39,139 bases of DNA from Streptomyces sp. MZ04. Lineage in GTDB: Bacteria; Actinomycetota; Actinomycetes; Streptomycetales; Streptomycetaceae. The notes under the pieces are model-generated. The model was not told the origin of the DNA. It was given only the letters and a program-made list of their open reading frames with translations, and did no database searches. Positions within the stretch are counted from its first letter, which is position 1; every line of letters begins with the position of its first letter. The stretch spans positions 1 through 39,139 of the forward strand of contig NZ_SRIC01000046.1 in NCBI RefSeq assembly GCF_004684775.1, given 5' to 3'. Made by a program: the position numbers and the translations under genes. Below are positions 23,870 through 33,767 of this stretch, in pieces.

Positions 23870-25819
23870 ATGAAACGCCTCCGCGCCCGCACCCCTGGCC
23901 CCCGCACCCCCGTCGCCCTGGCCGTCCCCGCACTGCTCGCCGTCGCGTTCCTGATGCTGCCGCTGCTCGGGATCCTCACTCGTACCGAGTGGGGGGACCT
24001 CGGCGCGCATCTGGGCAGTGAGGGGACGACCCAGGCGCTGCGGCTCTCCCTCGTCGTCTCGTTCTGGGCGCTCGGGCTCTCGCTGCTGCTCGGGGTGCCG
24101 CTGGCCTGGCTGCTCGCCCGGGTCGACTTCCCCGGCAAGGCGGTCGTACGTTCCCTGGTCCTGCTCCCCATGGTGCTTCCGCCCACCGTCGGCGGTGTCG
24201 CGCTGCTGCTCGCCTTCGGGCGGCGCGGGCTGCTCGGCCCGTGGCTCGAGGACACGTTCGGGATCACCCTGCCGTTCCACACCTCCGGTGCGGTGCTCGC
24301 GGCGACGTTCGTGTCCATGCCGTTCCTCGTCATCAGCCTGGAGGGTGCGCTCGGCGGTCTTCGCCCCCGTTACGAGGAGACCGCGGCGTCCCTGGGGGCC
24401 TCTCCGGTACGCGTGTTCCGCACCGTCACCCTGCCGATGGTCGCCCCCGGCCTCATCGCCGGGGCGGCCCTGACCTGGGCGCGGGCCCTGGGTGAGTTCG
24501 GCGCCACCATCACCTTCGCCGGAAACCTGCCGGGCACCACGCAGACCCTGCCCCTCCAGGTGTATCTGCTGCTCCAGAACTCCCCCGAGGCCGCGACGTC
24601 CGTGTCGCTGCTGCTGCTCGCCATCGCCATGGCCGTACTGATCGCGCTGCGCGGCCGGTGGACGGGGCTGCCGGGCGGCGGATCCCGGTCCCGCTCCCGC
24701 GGGCCGGAGCCGTCGTCGGATGACACGGCCGCGCCCGGGTACCCGGCGGACCAAGTGGCTCCCCGGGCAAGGCCCGCACCCGAGCTCTGGTCCCTGCGGG
24801 CCGAGGTCACCGGCTTCGACCGGCTGACGCTGGACGCCGAACCCGGCACCACCATCGCCGTGGTGGGCCCCAACGGCGCCGGCAAGACCACCCTGCTGCG
24901 CGCCCTCCTCGGCCTCACGCCACGCGCCCACGCCGAGCTCCGCCTCGGCGGCACCGACGTCACCGACCTGCCGCCGCACCGCCGCCACGTCGCCTGGGTC
25001 CCGCAGGACGGCGCCCTGTTCCCGCATCTGAACGCCCTCGCCAACACGGCGTACGGCCTTCGCGCCCATGGCGTCCCGCGCGCCGAGGCCCGGCGCGCCG
25101 CGCAGGAGTGGCTCGACCGGCTCGGCGTCGGCCATCTCGCGGACCGCAATCCGGCGCAGGTCTCCGGCGGGCAGGCCCAACGCATCGCGCTGGCAAGGGC
25201 GTTGGCGGCGCGACCCCGCCTGCTGCTGCTCGACGAGCCGCTCGCCGCGCTCGACCAGACGACCCGGGCACAGGTGCGGCACACCTTGCGTACGCATCTG
25301 GAGACGTTCGGCGGTGTCTGCCTGATCGTCACGCACGACCCCGTCGAGGCGGTGTCCCTCGCCGACCGGGTCCTCGTCCTCGACGAGGGCCGTGCCGTCC
25401 AGGACGCACCGCCCGCGGAGGTCACCCGGCATCCCCGCTCCACGTGGGTGGCCCGCATGCTGGGCCGCAACGCCTGGCCCGGCACGGCGTCCCCCGACGG
25501 CCTCGCGCTGCCCGGCGGCGGCACCCTCGTGGTCGCCGATCCGCTCCCCGAGGGCGCCGACGCGCTGGCGATCATCGCTCCGGAGGCCGTCTCGGTGCAC
25601 CGGGACAGGCCCACCGGCAGCCCGCGCAACGTCTGGCCGGGCACCGTCCGCGAGATCACCACCAGCGGCAGCAGGCTGCGCCTCCTGATCACCTCGCCCC
25701 AGGCACCCGACCTCGTGGCGGAGATCACCCCGCAGGCGGCCGCCGAACTCGGCCTGGCGGACGGCACATCGGTGTGGACCAGCGTCAAGGCGACGGAGGC
25801 GACGGTCGTGACGCTGTAG
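23870..25819 (+). CDS. modBC: Fused molybdate transporter ModB permease - ModC ATPase
   Basis: 649 aa. Residues ~10-265 are a ModB/CysT-type permease with five or six membrane segments and the EAA loop (YEETAASLGASPVRVFRTVT). A Ser/Pro-rich linker (~265-300) leads to an ABC ATPase: Walker A VVGPNGAGKTT, Q-loop WVPQDGALFPHL, signature VSGGQAQRIALARAL, Walker B LLLLDEPLAALD, switch His in VTHDPVEA. A C-terminal TOBE domain (~570-645) is present. Fusion fixes the 1:1 ratio of permease and ATPase and is common in Streptomyces. With ModA it imports molybdate for molybdopterin enzymes. Confidence 0.95.
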   Translation: MKRLRARTPGPRTPVALAVPALLAVAFLMLPLLGILTRTEWGDLGAHLGSEGTTQALRLSLVVSFWALGLSLLLGVPLAWLLARVDFPGKAVVRSLVLLPMVLPPTVGGVALLLAFGRRGLLGPWLEDTFGITLPFHTSGAVLAATFVSMPFLVISLEGALGGLRPRYEETAASLGASPVRVFRTVTLPMVAPGLIAGAALTWARALGEFGATITFAGNLPGTTQTLPLQVYLLLQNSPEAATSVSLLLLAIAMAVLIALRGRWTGLPGGGSRSRSRGPEPSSDDTAAPGYPADQVAPRARPAPELWSLRAEVTGFDRLTLDAEPGTTIAVVGPNGAGKTTLLRALLGLTPRAHAELRLGGTDVTDLPPHRRHVAWVPQDGALFPHLNALANTAYGLRAHGVPRAEARRAAQEWLDRLGVGHLADRNPAQVSGGQAQRIALARALAARPRLLLLDEPLAALDQTTRAQVRHTLRTHLETFGGVCLIVTHDPVEAVSLADRVLVLDEGRAVQDAPPAEVTRHPRSTWVARMLGRNAWPGTASPDGLALPGGGTLVVADPLPEGADALAIIAPEAVSVHRDRPTGSPRNVWPGTVREITTSGSRLRLLITSPQAPDLVAEITPQAAAELGLADGTSVWTSVKATEATVVTL

Positions 25820-25836
25820 GAACCGCTGCCGTGCCG

Positions 25837-26796
25837 CTACGACAGGCGCGACCCGCGGGAGGCCGCCCCGAAGCGGTCATGGTCGGCCAGCACCGCATCG
25901 ATCACGCGCATGCAGACGGCGGTCTGTACGGGATCGGTGTCGACGCACTCGGTCAGCGTCAGGAGGGTCTTCCACAGCGACCAGCCGCGCGCCCGCGCCC
26001 AGGTGTCGTCGTCCTGGCCGACCGCCTGCCGGAACGCCTCCCGGCTGTCTCCGGAGAACATCCCCCACGCGATGACCAGATCGCAGGCCGGGTCGCCGAC
26101 CCCCGACGTGCCGAAGTCGATGACGGCGCTCAGCCGGCCGTCGGCGACCAGGAGGTTGCCCGACGCGATGTCGCCGTGGAACCACACGGGCGCCCCGCGC
26201 CACTGCGCGGCGAGTGCCGCGTCCCAGACGGCGGTGGCCCGGCCGATGTCCACGCCGGTATCGGCTCCGCGCTCGGCCCGGCGTTCGAGCGCCGCCAGAC
26301 AGCGGCGCGTCTCGTCGTCGTAGTGCGCCGGTGACGCGCCCCGCCACCAGCTGTGCTCACCGGCGAGCGGACCGCCGGTGGCGTCGCAGCGCCGCAGGGC
26401 GAGGAGGAACTCGGCCACCGAGACGGCGAAGTGCGCCATGTCGTCGATGCGGTCATGCGCTGCCGTCTCGCCGTCGAGCCAGCCGCGGACGGACCACGGG
26501 AAGGCGTACCCCTCGCCCGGTTCGCCCAGGGCCAGGATCGGCGGAACGGCCACCGGCAGATCCGGTGCGAGCCGCGGCAGCCAGTGGTTCTCCTTGGTGA
26601 CCGCGGGGACATAGCCCGCGGCGGTGGGCAGCCGGGCCGTCATGGCGTCGCCCAGGCGATAGGTGCGGTTGTCCCAGCCGTCGACCTCGACCGGCCGCAC
26701 GGGCAGTTGGCTCCACTGCGGGAACTGGGCGGTGATCAGACGCTTCACCAGGGCGGCGTCGATTCCGGCGCGGCCATCGGGGGGATTCGGGGCCAT
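25837..26796 (-). CDS. Aminoglycoside-phosphotransferase (APH) family protein
   Basis: 319 aa from the ATG at 26796 (MAPNPPDGRAGIDAALVKRL); the frame continues upstream to 26892 without coding character. The kinase-like fold is shown by VDGWDNRTYRLGDAMTARLP, YVPAVTKENHWLPRLAPDLP, the Brenner/catalytic motif VWFHGDIASGNLLV and the metal-binding VIDFGTSGVGDPACDLVIAW. It phosphorylates a hydroxyl on a small molecule; the substrate is open, since this subfamily is seldom a true resistance enzyme. Convergent with modBC. Confidence 0.9.
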   Translation of the reverse strand: MAPNPPDGRAGIDAALVKRLITAQFPQWSQLPVRPVEVDGWDNRTYRLGDAMTARLPTAAGYVPAVTKENHWLPRLAPDLPVAVPPILALGEPGEGYAFPWSVRGWLDGETAAHDRIDDMAHFAVSVAEFLLALRRCDATGGPLAGEHSWWRGASPAHYDDETRRCLAALERRAERGADTGVDIGRATAVWDAALAAQWRGAPVWFHGDIASGNLLVADGRLSAVIDFGTSGVGDPACDLVIAWGMFSGDSREAFRQAVGQDDDTWARARGWSLWKTLLTLTECVDTDPVQTAVCMRVIDAVLADHDRFGAASRGSRLS

Positions 26797-27016
26797 GGAT
26801 CGATCATCGCCTCGGCCGATCGTGCGACGCAACGCGATATCGACCTGGGGGAACGTTCTTACCCCGACGGCAAGTTGGCAGAACCCGCGCACGCCGGGCG
26901 CCCTTAATGATCACGCGTACGGATCACGCGGACGGACCCGAACCCGACGGGAACGACTTCGGACAACTGCGGTCAGCAGCGGCACGGCCCCGCCACCGCC
27001 CCTAGGGTCTGCCCTC
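26797..27016. other. Intergenic region between divergent genes
   Basis: No gene. It should hold the promoters of the APH-family gene and the MEDS-STAS gene. A GGAAC…GTT pair near 26851-26875 weakly resembles a SigR-type site, with 19 instead of 18 bases between. Confidence 0.25.
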
Positions 27017-27901
27017 ATGGACGCCAGCTCCGCGACCCGGACGGTCTCCGTCACCCGTATGAACGCCGGGGACCACGCCTGCCTGGGGTTCGACGACGAC
27101 GAAGACCGCTGGGAGCTTCGCGCCGCCTACACCGACATCGGCCTGTCACGGGGCGAGCAGGTCATGCTCTTCACCGACCCGGCCACCACCCCTGCCATCG
27201 CGGCCGAGCAATTACGCGCCGCCGGCTTCCCCTTCGAAGAGGCCTTCCACGACGGACAGTTGGTAGTGGTCAACGAAGTGCCCGGATACGACCCGGACAG
27301 CGGCTTCGACCCGGCCGAGCGGGCCCGCACCTGGGTGGAGCTGACCGAACAGGCCCGGCACAAGGGCTTCTCGGGGCTCCGGGTGGTCGGCGACATGGGC
27401 TGGGCAGCCGAACCGGGCGTCGACCACGACCTGTTGGTCGCCTACGAGACCGGGCTCTCCCCGCTCTTCGCCGAGATCGGCTTCACGGCCGTCTGCGAGT
27501 ACGACCGGCGCAGGTTCGGCGACGACCTCCTGCGCCGCATCCGCCGGGCCCACCCGAAGAAGGTCCTGCACCGGCTCGGCGCCCTGGAGGTCGTCCGCAC
27601 GGGCGGCGAGCTGCGGATCGCCGGAGACGCCGACCTCTGCACGCGCGAGGAGTTCACCACGGCCCTCACCCACGCCCTCACCGGTTCCGCCCGGCCGATC
27701 ACCGGTCACGCCCGGCCGACGGCGCTCGATCTCTCCGAACTCTGCTTCATCGACGTACACAGCGCCGCTCTGCTGGTACGACTCGCGCGCGGACTCCCCC
27801 GCGATCAGCGGATCACGGTCCGCGTCCGCCGCGCGCAGAGCAAGGTGATACGGCTCTGCGGAGCCGCCGAAGTGCCTCAACTCGTCTTGGCTGAAGGGTG
27901 A
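27017..27901 (+). CDS. MEDS-STAS domain signalling protein
   Basis: 294 aa from the ATG at 27017. Residues ~10-185 are a MEDS/DcmR-like sensor domain: NAGDHACLGFDDDEDRWELR, YTDIGLSRGEQVMLFTD, GLRVVGDMGWAAE and YETGLSPLFAEIGFTAVCEY. Residues ~200-290 are a STAS domain of the anti-sigma-factor-antagonist type (GELRIAGDADLCTREEFTTA, TALDLSELCFIDVHSAALLV). The Ser in IDVHSAA is the likely phosphorylation site. It overlaps the HATPase gene by GTGA. A partner-switching role, perhaps controlling a sigma-B-like factor, is likely; the MEDS ligand is unknown. Confidence 0.9.
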   Translation: MDASSATRTVSVTRMNAGDHACLGFDDDEDRWELRAAYTDIGLSRGEQVMLFTDPATTPAIAAEQLRAAGFPFEEAFHDGQLVVVNEVPGYDPDSGFDPAERARTWVELTEQARHKGFSGLRVVGDMGWAAEPGVDHDLLVAYETGLSPLFAEIGFTAVCEYDRRRFGDDLLRRIRRAHPKKVLHRLGALEVVRTGGELRIAGDADLCTREEFTTALTHALTGSARPITGHARPTALDLSELCFIDVHSAALLVRLARGLPRDQRITVRVRRAQSKVIRLCGAAEVPQLVLAEG

Positions 27902-28413
27902 TCCGCGCAGTGATCCTCAACCGCGGCATCGACAGCGACGGAAGCAACGGGGGCGACCGCGGCCCCCGGACGCCCCCCCGAGATCCCGCTCAGGACCGGC
28001 CGCCCCCGCTGGAACTCCCCTTCACCATCGGCGACTTGGCGCGACTGCGTCATCAGGTGACCCGCCGGGCCGAGAACGCGGGGCTCTGCGACCCCCGGCT
28101 CGGCGACTTCGTGCTCGCCGTGCACGAAGTCGCGAGCAACGCGATCGTGCACGGCGGCGGCAAGGGCCATATCCACCTCGACCACACGGACGACGGCCTG
28201 CGCTGCGTCATCACCGACAACGGCCCGGGCATCGCCCGACCGCTGACCGATCTCGGCATCACCATCGACACCGGCATCGACATCGACACCGGCGTGGACG
28301 ACGAGGCCGAGAGCGGCCGCGGCCTGTGGCTCGCCGAGGCACTCGCCGACCGCCTCGACATCAGGGTCGGCGACGCGGGCACCACCGTCACGCTGGTGGC
28401 ACTGCTGCCCTGA
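27898..28413 (+). CDS. Anti-sigma-type serine kinase (HATPase_c_2 domain)
   Basis: 171 aa from the GTG at 27898. The GHKL/SpoIIAB-like ATPase motifs are present: the N box [18 protein letters not shown], the G1 box [10 protein letters not shown] and the G2-like [16 protein letters not shown]. It should phosphorylate the STAS domain of the coupled upstream gene and bind or release a sigma factor. The [14 protein letters not shown] repeat in the lid is odd and comes from a short DNA repeat (28261-28299). Confidence 0.9.
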   Translation: MIRAVILNRGIDSDGSNGGDRGPRTPPRDPAQDRPPPLELPFTIGDLARLRHQVTRRAENAGLCDPRLGDFVLAVHEVASNAIVHGGGKGHIHLDHTDDGLRCVITDNGPGIARPLTDLGITIDTGIDIDTGVDDEAESGRGLWLAEALADRLDIRVGDAGTTVTLVALLP

Positions 28414-28437
28414 GCATGAACTTTTCAGAGGGCCTGA

Positions 28438-30759
28438 TCAGAGGGTGGGGCGGAGCTCGCGCGCGGCGGCGACCAGGTTCTCCAGTGCGGCGCGGACCTC
28501 GGTCCAGCCGCGGGTCTTCAGCCCGCAGTCCGGATTAACCCAGAGCCGCTCCGGCGCGATGGCCTCAAGTCCCTTGCGCAGCAAGGCAGTTGCCTCCTCG
28601 ATGTCGGGCACGCGCGGTGAGTGGATGTCGTACACACCGGGCCCGGCCTCGCGGGGGTAGCCGGACGCGGCGAGTTCGTCGGCGACCTGCATGTGCGACC
28701 GGGCGGCCTCCAGGCTGATGACATCGGCGTCGAGGTCGTCGATGGCCTGGAGGATGTCGCCGAACTCGGCGTAGCACATGTGGGTGTGGATCTGGCTGTC
28801 CGGCCGTACGCCGCTCGTGCTGAGCCGGAAGGACTCGGTCGCCCAGGCGAGATATCCGCCGTGGTCCGCGGCGCGCAGCGGCAGCGTCTCGCGCAGCGCG
28901 GGCTCGTCCACCTGGATCACCGAACTCCCCGCCTCCTCAAGGTCGTTGACCTCGTCACGCAGGGCGAGCGCGACCTGGCGTGCGGTGTCGGCGAGGGGCT
29001 GGTCGTCGCGGACGAAGGACCAGGCGAGCATGGTGACAGGACCGGTGAGCATGCCCTTGACCGGCTTCTGCGTGAGCGACTGGGCGTACGAGGTCCAGCG
29101 CACCGTCATCGGCTCGGGACGGGAGATGTCGCCGGCCAGGATCGGCGGACGGACATAGCGCGTCCCGTAGGACTGGACCCAGCCGTGCTGCGTGGCGAGA
29201 TATCCGGTGAGCCGTTCGGCGAAGTACTGCACCATGTCGTTGCGTTCGGGCTCGCCGTGCACCAGGACGTCGATGCCGGTCTTCTCCTGGAAGGCGATGA
29301 CCTCGCGGATCTCGGCCTCGATGCGCTCCTCGTACGCGGCCGTGCCGATGCGTCCGGCGCGCAGATCGGCGCGGGCGGTGCGCAGTTCGCCGGTCTGCGG
29401 GAAGGAGCCGATGGACGTCGTCGGAAGCAGCGGCAGACGCAGCCGTTCGCGCTGGGCGGCGGCCCGCTCGGAGTACGGCTGGGAGCGACGGGTGTGCGCG
29501 TCGGTGACGGCCGCGGCACGGGCGCGCACCTCAGGATCGCGGGTGAGCGAGGAGCTCGCGCGCGACGCCATGTCGGCGCGATTGGCGGCGAGTTGGGCGC
29601 TGATGGCACCGGTCCCTTCCCTCAGTCCACGGGCGAGGGTGGCGATCTCACCGGTCTTCTGCCGGGCGAAGGCCAGCCAGCGGCCGATCTGCGGATCAAT
29701 CCCCTTCTCGGCCTCGGCGTCCAGCGGGACGTGCAACAGAGAGCACGAGGCAGCCACGTCGACCCGATCGGCGAGACCGAGCAACGTACCCAACGTGGCC
29801 AGGGACTTCCCGAGGTCATTGATCCACACATTGCGGCCGTCGACGACACCGGCGACCAGCCGCTTGCCGGGCAGGCCGCCGACGGCCGCCAGGTCGTCGA
29901 GATTGGCGGCGGCGGGCCCGGTGAAGTCGAAGGCGAGGCCCTCGACGCCCGACTTGGCCAGGACGGGCAGGGCCTCGCCGAGCCGGTCGAAGTAGGAGGC
30001 GACGAGGAGTCGGGGCCGGTCGGTGAGCGCGCCGAGATCGCGGTAGGCGCGGGCGGTGGCGTTCAGTTCGGCCGGGGTGCGGTCCTGCACCAGGGCGGGC
30101 TCGTCCAGCTGGACCCACTCGGCGCCGGCGGCCCGCAGATCGGCGAGGATCTCGGCGTACACAGGAAGCAGCCGATCGAGGAGCGTCAGCGGCTCGAAGT
30201 CCGGGGCGACGCCGGGGGCGGGCTTGGCGAGCAGCAGATAGGTGACGGGCCCGACGAGGACGGGCCGTCCGGTGTGCCCGAGGGCGAGGGCCTCGGTCAA
30301 CTCGGCGACCTGCTTGCCGGAATCGGCACGGAACACGGTGCCGGGCCCCAACTCCGGTACCAAATAGTGGTAGTTGGTGTCGAACCACTTGGTCATCTCA
30401 AGGGGCGCCACGTCCTGCGTGCCGCGCGCCATGGCGAAGTACCCGTCCAGCCGGTCGGCTTCGACGGCGGCACGGTGCCGGTCCGGGATGGCGCCCACCA
30501 TGACGCTGGCGTCCAGGACATGGTCGTAGTACGAGAAGTCCCCGGTAGGCACCTCGCGAATCCCGGCGTCGGCGAGCTGCCGCCAGTTGGTGCGACGCAA
30601 CTCGGCTGCTGTGCACCGCAGTTCGTCGGCACCGACCCGGCCCTTCCAGTACCCCTCGATGGCCTTCTTCAGTTCCCGGTCGGCGCCTTGCCGGGGATAG
30701 CCGTACACAGTGGCCTCGGCGGTGCGGGCCGCGGCTGTGGCGGTGGATGTGGCGGTCAC
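28438..30759 (-). CDS. metE: Cobalamin-independent methionine synthase MetE
   Basis: 773 aa from the GTG at 30759, with AAGGAGAG just upstream. The N-terminal half has [20 protein letters not shown] and [16 protein letters not shown]; the catalytic half has [64 protein letters not shown] and the zinc ligands His/Cys in HMCY, with the last Cys in [13 protein letters not shown]. It transfers the methyl group of 5-methyl-tetrahydropteroyl-triglutamate to homocysteine. The cobalamin riboswitch upstream should shut it off when B12 allows MetH to work. Confidence 0.98.
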   Translation of the reverse strand: MTATSTATAAARTAEATVYGYPRQGADRELKKAIEGYWKGRVGADELRCTAAELRRTNWRQLADAGIREVPTGDFSYYDHVLDASVMVGAIPDRHRAAVEADRLDGYFAMARGTQDVAPLEMTKWFDTNYHYLVPELGPGTVFRADSGKQVAELTEALALGHTGRPVLVGPVTYLLLAKPAPGVAPDFEPLTLLDRLLPVYAEILADLRAAGAEWVQLDEPALVQDRTPAELNATARAYRDLGALTDRPRLLVASYFDRLGEALPVLAKSGVEGLAFDFTGPAAANLDDLAAVGGLPGKRLVAGVVDGRNVWINDLGKSLATLGTLLGLADRVDVAASCSLLHVPLDAEAEKGIDPQIGRWLAFARQKTGEIATLARGLREGTGAISAQLAANRADMASRASSSLTRDPEVRARAAAVTDAHTRRSQPYSERAAAQRERLRLPLLPTTSIGSFPQTGELRTARADLRAGRIGTAAYEERIEAEIREVIAFQEKTGIDVLVHGEPERNDMVQYFAERLTGYLATQHGWVQSYGTRYVRPPILAGDISRPEPMTVRWTSYAQSLTQKPVKGMLTGPVTMLAWSFVRDDQPLADTARQVALALRDEVNDLEEAGSSVIQVDEPALRETLPLRAADHGGYLAWATESFRLSTSGVRPDSQIHTHMCYAEFGDILQAIDDLDADVISLEAARSHMQVADELAASGYPREAGPGVYDIHSPRVPDIEEATALLRKGLEAIAPERLWVNPDCGLKTRGWTEVRAALENLVAAARELRPTL

Positions 30760-30923
30760 GGAACTCTCCTTCGCGAGTACTCGTCCTGAATTCCCGGGAC
30801 GGGACGAGGACACGAAGGGATGGCAAGAAAGACGAGCCCCGTGGGGATGGTCCCTGAGTGGGAACGCCCCTGGTCGGGGATGCTCGCTTCCGCCGCCGAC
30901 CCGCCCTCGAGGTCACCGAGATG

Positions 30924-30945
30924 CCGTGCGCTCCTTCGCGCACGG
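30924..30945 (-). promoter_or_regulatory. Hairpin at the riboswitch 3' end
   Basis: CCGTGCGC pairs with GCGCACGG around a six-base loop that reads GAAGGA in the mRNA. It follows the B12 box directly and may be the expression-platform switch. Confidence 0.5.
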
Positions 30946-31150
30946 GCAGTGGCAGGTCTTCGGACTCACGGGCCCACCGAGCCCTCTCGAAGGAGGACGA
31001 GGCACCTACTGGCCGTCGCTTCCCGGATCCGCAGGCGAACCCAGTGCGTATGACGGCGGTCGTTCCCGCTCACCGCTGCGGGGCAGTCCCGGATTCCCAC
31101 CGGGTTCCCTCTTACGACGCGTCTACCTGGCGGGCAGGGCGAACCAGCTG
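30944..31150 (-). ncRNA. Cobalamin riboswitch upstream of metE
   Basis: On the minus strand the conserved pieces occur in order: GGGAACCCGGTGGGAATCCG then GGACTGCCC (31109-31081), CGCAGCGGTGAGCGGGAACG, and the B12 box AGTCCGAAGACCTGCCACTG (about 30966-30946). This is the usual core of the adenosylcobalamin riboswitch. Its distance to the metE GTG (about 185 bases) and the RBS near 30770 suggest control of translation or of early termination. Ends are approximate. Confidence 0.93.
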
Positions 31151-31197
31151 CGTGAGTCAGCCTATACGTACGGGTGAATGCCGCAGCCGGGATTTGA

Positions 31198-32130
31198 TCA
31201 CTTGCTGGAGGTGCCGCCCGTTCCGTTGAGATCGTCACGGCCCAAGTGCTCGCCCGGTGTCGCCAGCGTCTCGACCGCTTCCGCGGTGACCACCGCGCCG
31301 GTGGACTTCTTGCCGCGCCTCAGCCTGCCTTCCAGCCAGCTCGCGAAGGTCGTGAGCGCGAAGTTCAGTACGACGAAGATCACCGCGACCACGGTGAAGC
31401 TGGCGATGGTGTTGGCGCCGTAGTTCGCGCTCATCGGGCGGACCGACGCGAGGAGTTCGGAGAAGCCGAGCAGCGCGCCGCCCAGCGCGGTGTCCTTCAC
31501 GATGACCACCAGCTGGCTGACGATCGCCGGGAGCATCGCGGTGACCGACTGCGGCAGCAGCACATGGCGCATGACCTGGTTCTTGCGCATGCCGATCGCC
31601 TTGGCCGCGTCGGTCTGGCCCCGGGGAAGAGACAGGATTCCGGCTCGTACGATCTCCGCGAGCACGGAGGCGTTGTAGAGGACGAGACCGGTGACCACGG
31701 CATAGAGCGGCCGACTGCCGGGGCTGATGTCGGTGTACTCGGAGTACGCCGCGTTCGCGAAGAGCATCAGGATCAGCACCGGGATGGCGCGGAAGAACTC
31801 CACGACGGTGCCGGCCGCACCCCGCACCCACCAGTGGTCCGAGAGCCGGGCGATGCCGAACAGCGCCCCGAGCGGCAGCGCGATGACCATGGACAGCGCA
31901 GCGGCGATGAGCGTGTTCTTGAGCCCCGGCAGGAGGTACGTCTCCCAGGCGCGTGAGTCCGCGAAGAAGGGCCGCCATTTGACCCACTCGAGCTGGTTCT
32001 TGTCGGCGAGGCTCTGGACCACCCACCAGATCAGGGCGGCGAGTGCGACCAGGAACACCACCGTGAGCAGCACATTGCGCCGTTTGGCACGGGGCCCCGG
32101 GACGTCGTACAGGACGTTCTGTGCACTCAT
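31198..32130 (-). CDS. gluD: Glutamate-type ABC transporter permease GluD
   Basis: 310 aa; its ATG overlaps the gluC stop (ATGA, 32127-32130). An N-terminal helix (VLLTVVFLVALAALIWWVV) is followed by the HisM-type permease domain with four more helices and the EAA loop (DAAKAIGMRKNQVMRHVLLP). The charged C-terminal tail is typical of actinobacterial GluD. Last gene of the cluster. Confidence 0.93.
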   Translation of the reverse strand: MSAQNVLYDVPGPRAKRRNVLLTVVFLVALAALIWWVVQSLADKNQLEWVKWRPFFADSRAWETYLLPGLKNTLIAAALSMVIALPLGALFGIARLSDHWWVRGAAGTVVEFFRAIPVLILMLFANAAYSEYTDISPGSRPLYAVVTGLVLYNASVLAEIVRAGILSLPRGQTDAAKAIGMRKNQVMRHVLLPQSVTAMLPAIVSQLVVIVKDTALGGALLGFSELLASVRPMSANYGANTIASFTVVAVIFVVLNFALTTFASWLEGRLRRGKKSTGAVVTAEAVETLATPGEHLGRDDLNGTGGTSSK

Positions 32131-32792
32131 CGCCTCACCGACACCTTCTTGCTCACCCAGCCGAGGAACAGCCCGGTCGGGAGGGTGAGACAGATGAATC
32201 CGAACGCGAAGATGGTGGAGATGAGGATGAGTTGAGCCTCGTTCTCGATCATTTCCCGCATCAGCGCCGCGGCCTCGGCGACGCCGATCGCGGCGGCCAC
32301 CGTGGTGTTCTTGGTCAGCGCGATCAGCACGTTCGCCAGCGGGCCCACCACGGAACGGAAGGCCTGGGGAAGGACGATGAGCCTCAGCACCTGGGGGAAG
32401 TTCAGGCCGATGGCACGCGCCGCCTCGGTCTGGCCGACGGGCACCGTGTTGATGCCGGACCGCAGCGCCTCACAGACGAACGACGCGGTGTAGGCGATCA
32501 GTCCGAGCACGGCGAGCCGGAAGTTGATCGTCGTGAAGTCGTCGGCGCCGAGGGTGACGCCGAGCGTCTGGAACAGGCCCAGTGAGGTGAAGACGATGAT
32601 CACGGTGAGCGGGATGTTCCGGACCACGTTGACGTAGGCGGTGCCGAAGCCGCGCATCAGGGGTACGGGGCTGACGCGCATGGCGGCCAGCGCCGTTCCC
32701 CAGACCAGGGCGCCGATGGCGGAGTAGAAGGTGAGCTGCACCGTCACCCAGAAGGCAGCCAGCAGGTCGTAACCCTCGAGAAAGTCGAACAC
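32127..32792 (-). CDS. gluC: Glutamate-type ABC transporter permease GluC
   Basis: 221 aa from the GTG at 32792, with GGGAGA at a good distance. HisM/GltK-type permease with about five helices and the EAA loop EAARAIGLNFPQVLRLIVLP. YVNVVRNIPLTVIIVFT is typical. Pairs with GluD. Confidence 0.93.
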   Translation of the reverse strand: MFDFLEGYDLLAAFWVTVQLTFYSAIGALVWGTALAAMRVSPVPLMRGFGTAYVNVVRNIPLTVIIVFTSLGLFQTLGVTLGADDFTTINFRLAVLGLIAYTASFVCEALRSGINTVPVGQTEAARAIGLNFPQVLRLIVLPQAFRSVVGPLANVLIALTKNTTVAAAIGVAEAAALMREMIENEAQLILISTIFAFGFICLTLPTGLFLGWVSKKVSVRR

Positions 32793-32839
32793 GGTCTCCC
32801 GGCCTTCCGCGTGAGCTTCCGCGTGAGTGAAGGGGCGAC

Positions 32840-32864
32840 GCGCGCCGCTTCGGGGGCGGCGCGC
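32840..32864 (-). terminator. Attenuator-like hairpin between gluB and gluC
   Basis: GCGCGCCGC (32840-32848) pairs with 32856-32864 around a seven-base loop, 16 bases past the gluB stop. Such stems favour high expression of the binding protein over the permeases. Confidence 0.6.
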
Positions 32865-32879
32865 CGTGGGTCACCCGCT

Positions 32880-33716
32880 TCAGCTGACGATGACGCCGAT
32901 CTTCGGTGCGGGCTCGTTCTTGTAGTTGGCCGGGCCGAAGTTCTTCTTGACGGCGGCGTCCCAGGAGCCGTCCTTGACCATCTTCTCCAGGGCGGTGTTG
33001 ATCTGCGCCTTGAGATCGCTGCCCTTCTGGACGCCGATGCCGTAGTTCTCGTTGCTCAGCTTGAATCCGCCGAGCTTGAACTTGCCCTTGAATTCGGGCT
33101 GCGCGGCATAACCGGCGAGGATCGAGTCATCGGTGGTCAGGGCGTCGATGACCTTGTTCTCCAGGCCGGTCAGGCACTCCGAGTAGCCGCCGTACTCCTG
33201 CAGCTGAGCCTTCGGCGCGATCTTGTCCTTGACGTTCTGCGCCGAGGTGGAGCCGGTGACCGAGCAGAGCTTCTTGTTGTTGAGATCCTCGGGCTTCTTG
33301 ATGGAGTCGTCGTCCGCCCGGATCAGGACGTCCTGGTGTGCCAGGAGGTAGGGGCCGGCGAAGTCGACCTTCTTCTCGCGCTCGGGGTTGATCGAGTACG
33401 AGGCGGCGATGAAGTCGACATCGCCGCGCTCGAGCAGCGTCTCGCGGTCGGCGCTCTTGGCTTCCTTCCACTCGATGTCGCCGGCGTCGTGTCCGAGCTC
33501 CTTGGCGACATACGTGGCCACGTCGACGTCGAAGCCCGTGTACTTGCCGTCCGGGGTCTTCAGTCCGATGCCCGGCTGGTCGTACTTGATGCCGATGGTG
33601 ATCTTCTTGCCGTCGGAGCTCGTGCCGCCGCCGCCGCCGTCGGAGCTGCAGCCGGCGGCGGTCAGGGACAGCACGAGCGCAGCGGCGGCCGCGACAGTGA
33701 CCTTGTGAAGCTTCAT
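32880..33716 (-). CDS. gluB: Glutamate-binding lipoprotein GluB
   Basis: 278 aa from the ATG at 33716, with TAGGA upstream; the ATG at 33725 would put the ribosome site too close. The lipoprotein signal ends LTAAGC with Cys23, followed by a Ser/Gly linker. The SBP_bac_3 fold shows as ITIGIKYDQPGIGLKTPDGK, GFDVDVATYVAKELG, RGDVDFIAASYSINPEREKK, LCSVTGSTSAQNV and LTTDDSILAGYA. It captures glutamate or a related amino acid. Confidence 0.94.
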   Translation of the reverse strand: MKLHKVTVAAAAALVLSLTAAGCSSDGGGGGTSSDGKKITIGIKYDQPGIGLKTPDGKYTGFDVDVATYVAKELGHDAGDIEWKEAKSADRETLLERGDVDFIAASYSINPEREKKVDFAGPYLLAHQDVLIRADDDSIKKPEDLNNKKLCSVTGSTSAQNVKDKIAPKAQLQEYGGYSECLTGLENKVIDALTTDDSILAGYAAQPEFKGKFKLGGFKLSNENYGIGVQKGSDLKAQINTALEKMVKDGSWDAAVKKNFGPANYKNEPAPKIGVIVS

Positions 33717-33767
33717 GGTGATCATTCCTAGTGCTGAAGGGCCCCGGGCTCGGGCCCGGGCCCCGGA

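Noticed and set aside
28621..30789. Long plus-strand frame opposite metE
   Set aside because: Antisense shadow of metE, which has full family motifs and a riboswitch.
30398..30943. Possible leader peptide in the metE leader (GTG at 30916 after an SD-like loop)
   Set aside because: The frame simply runs on out of frame through metE for 170 codons, with Arg/Ser/Pro-rich sequence.
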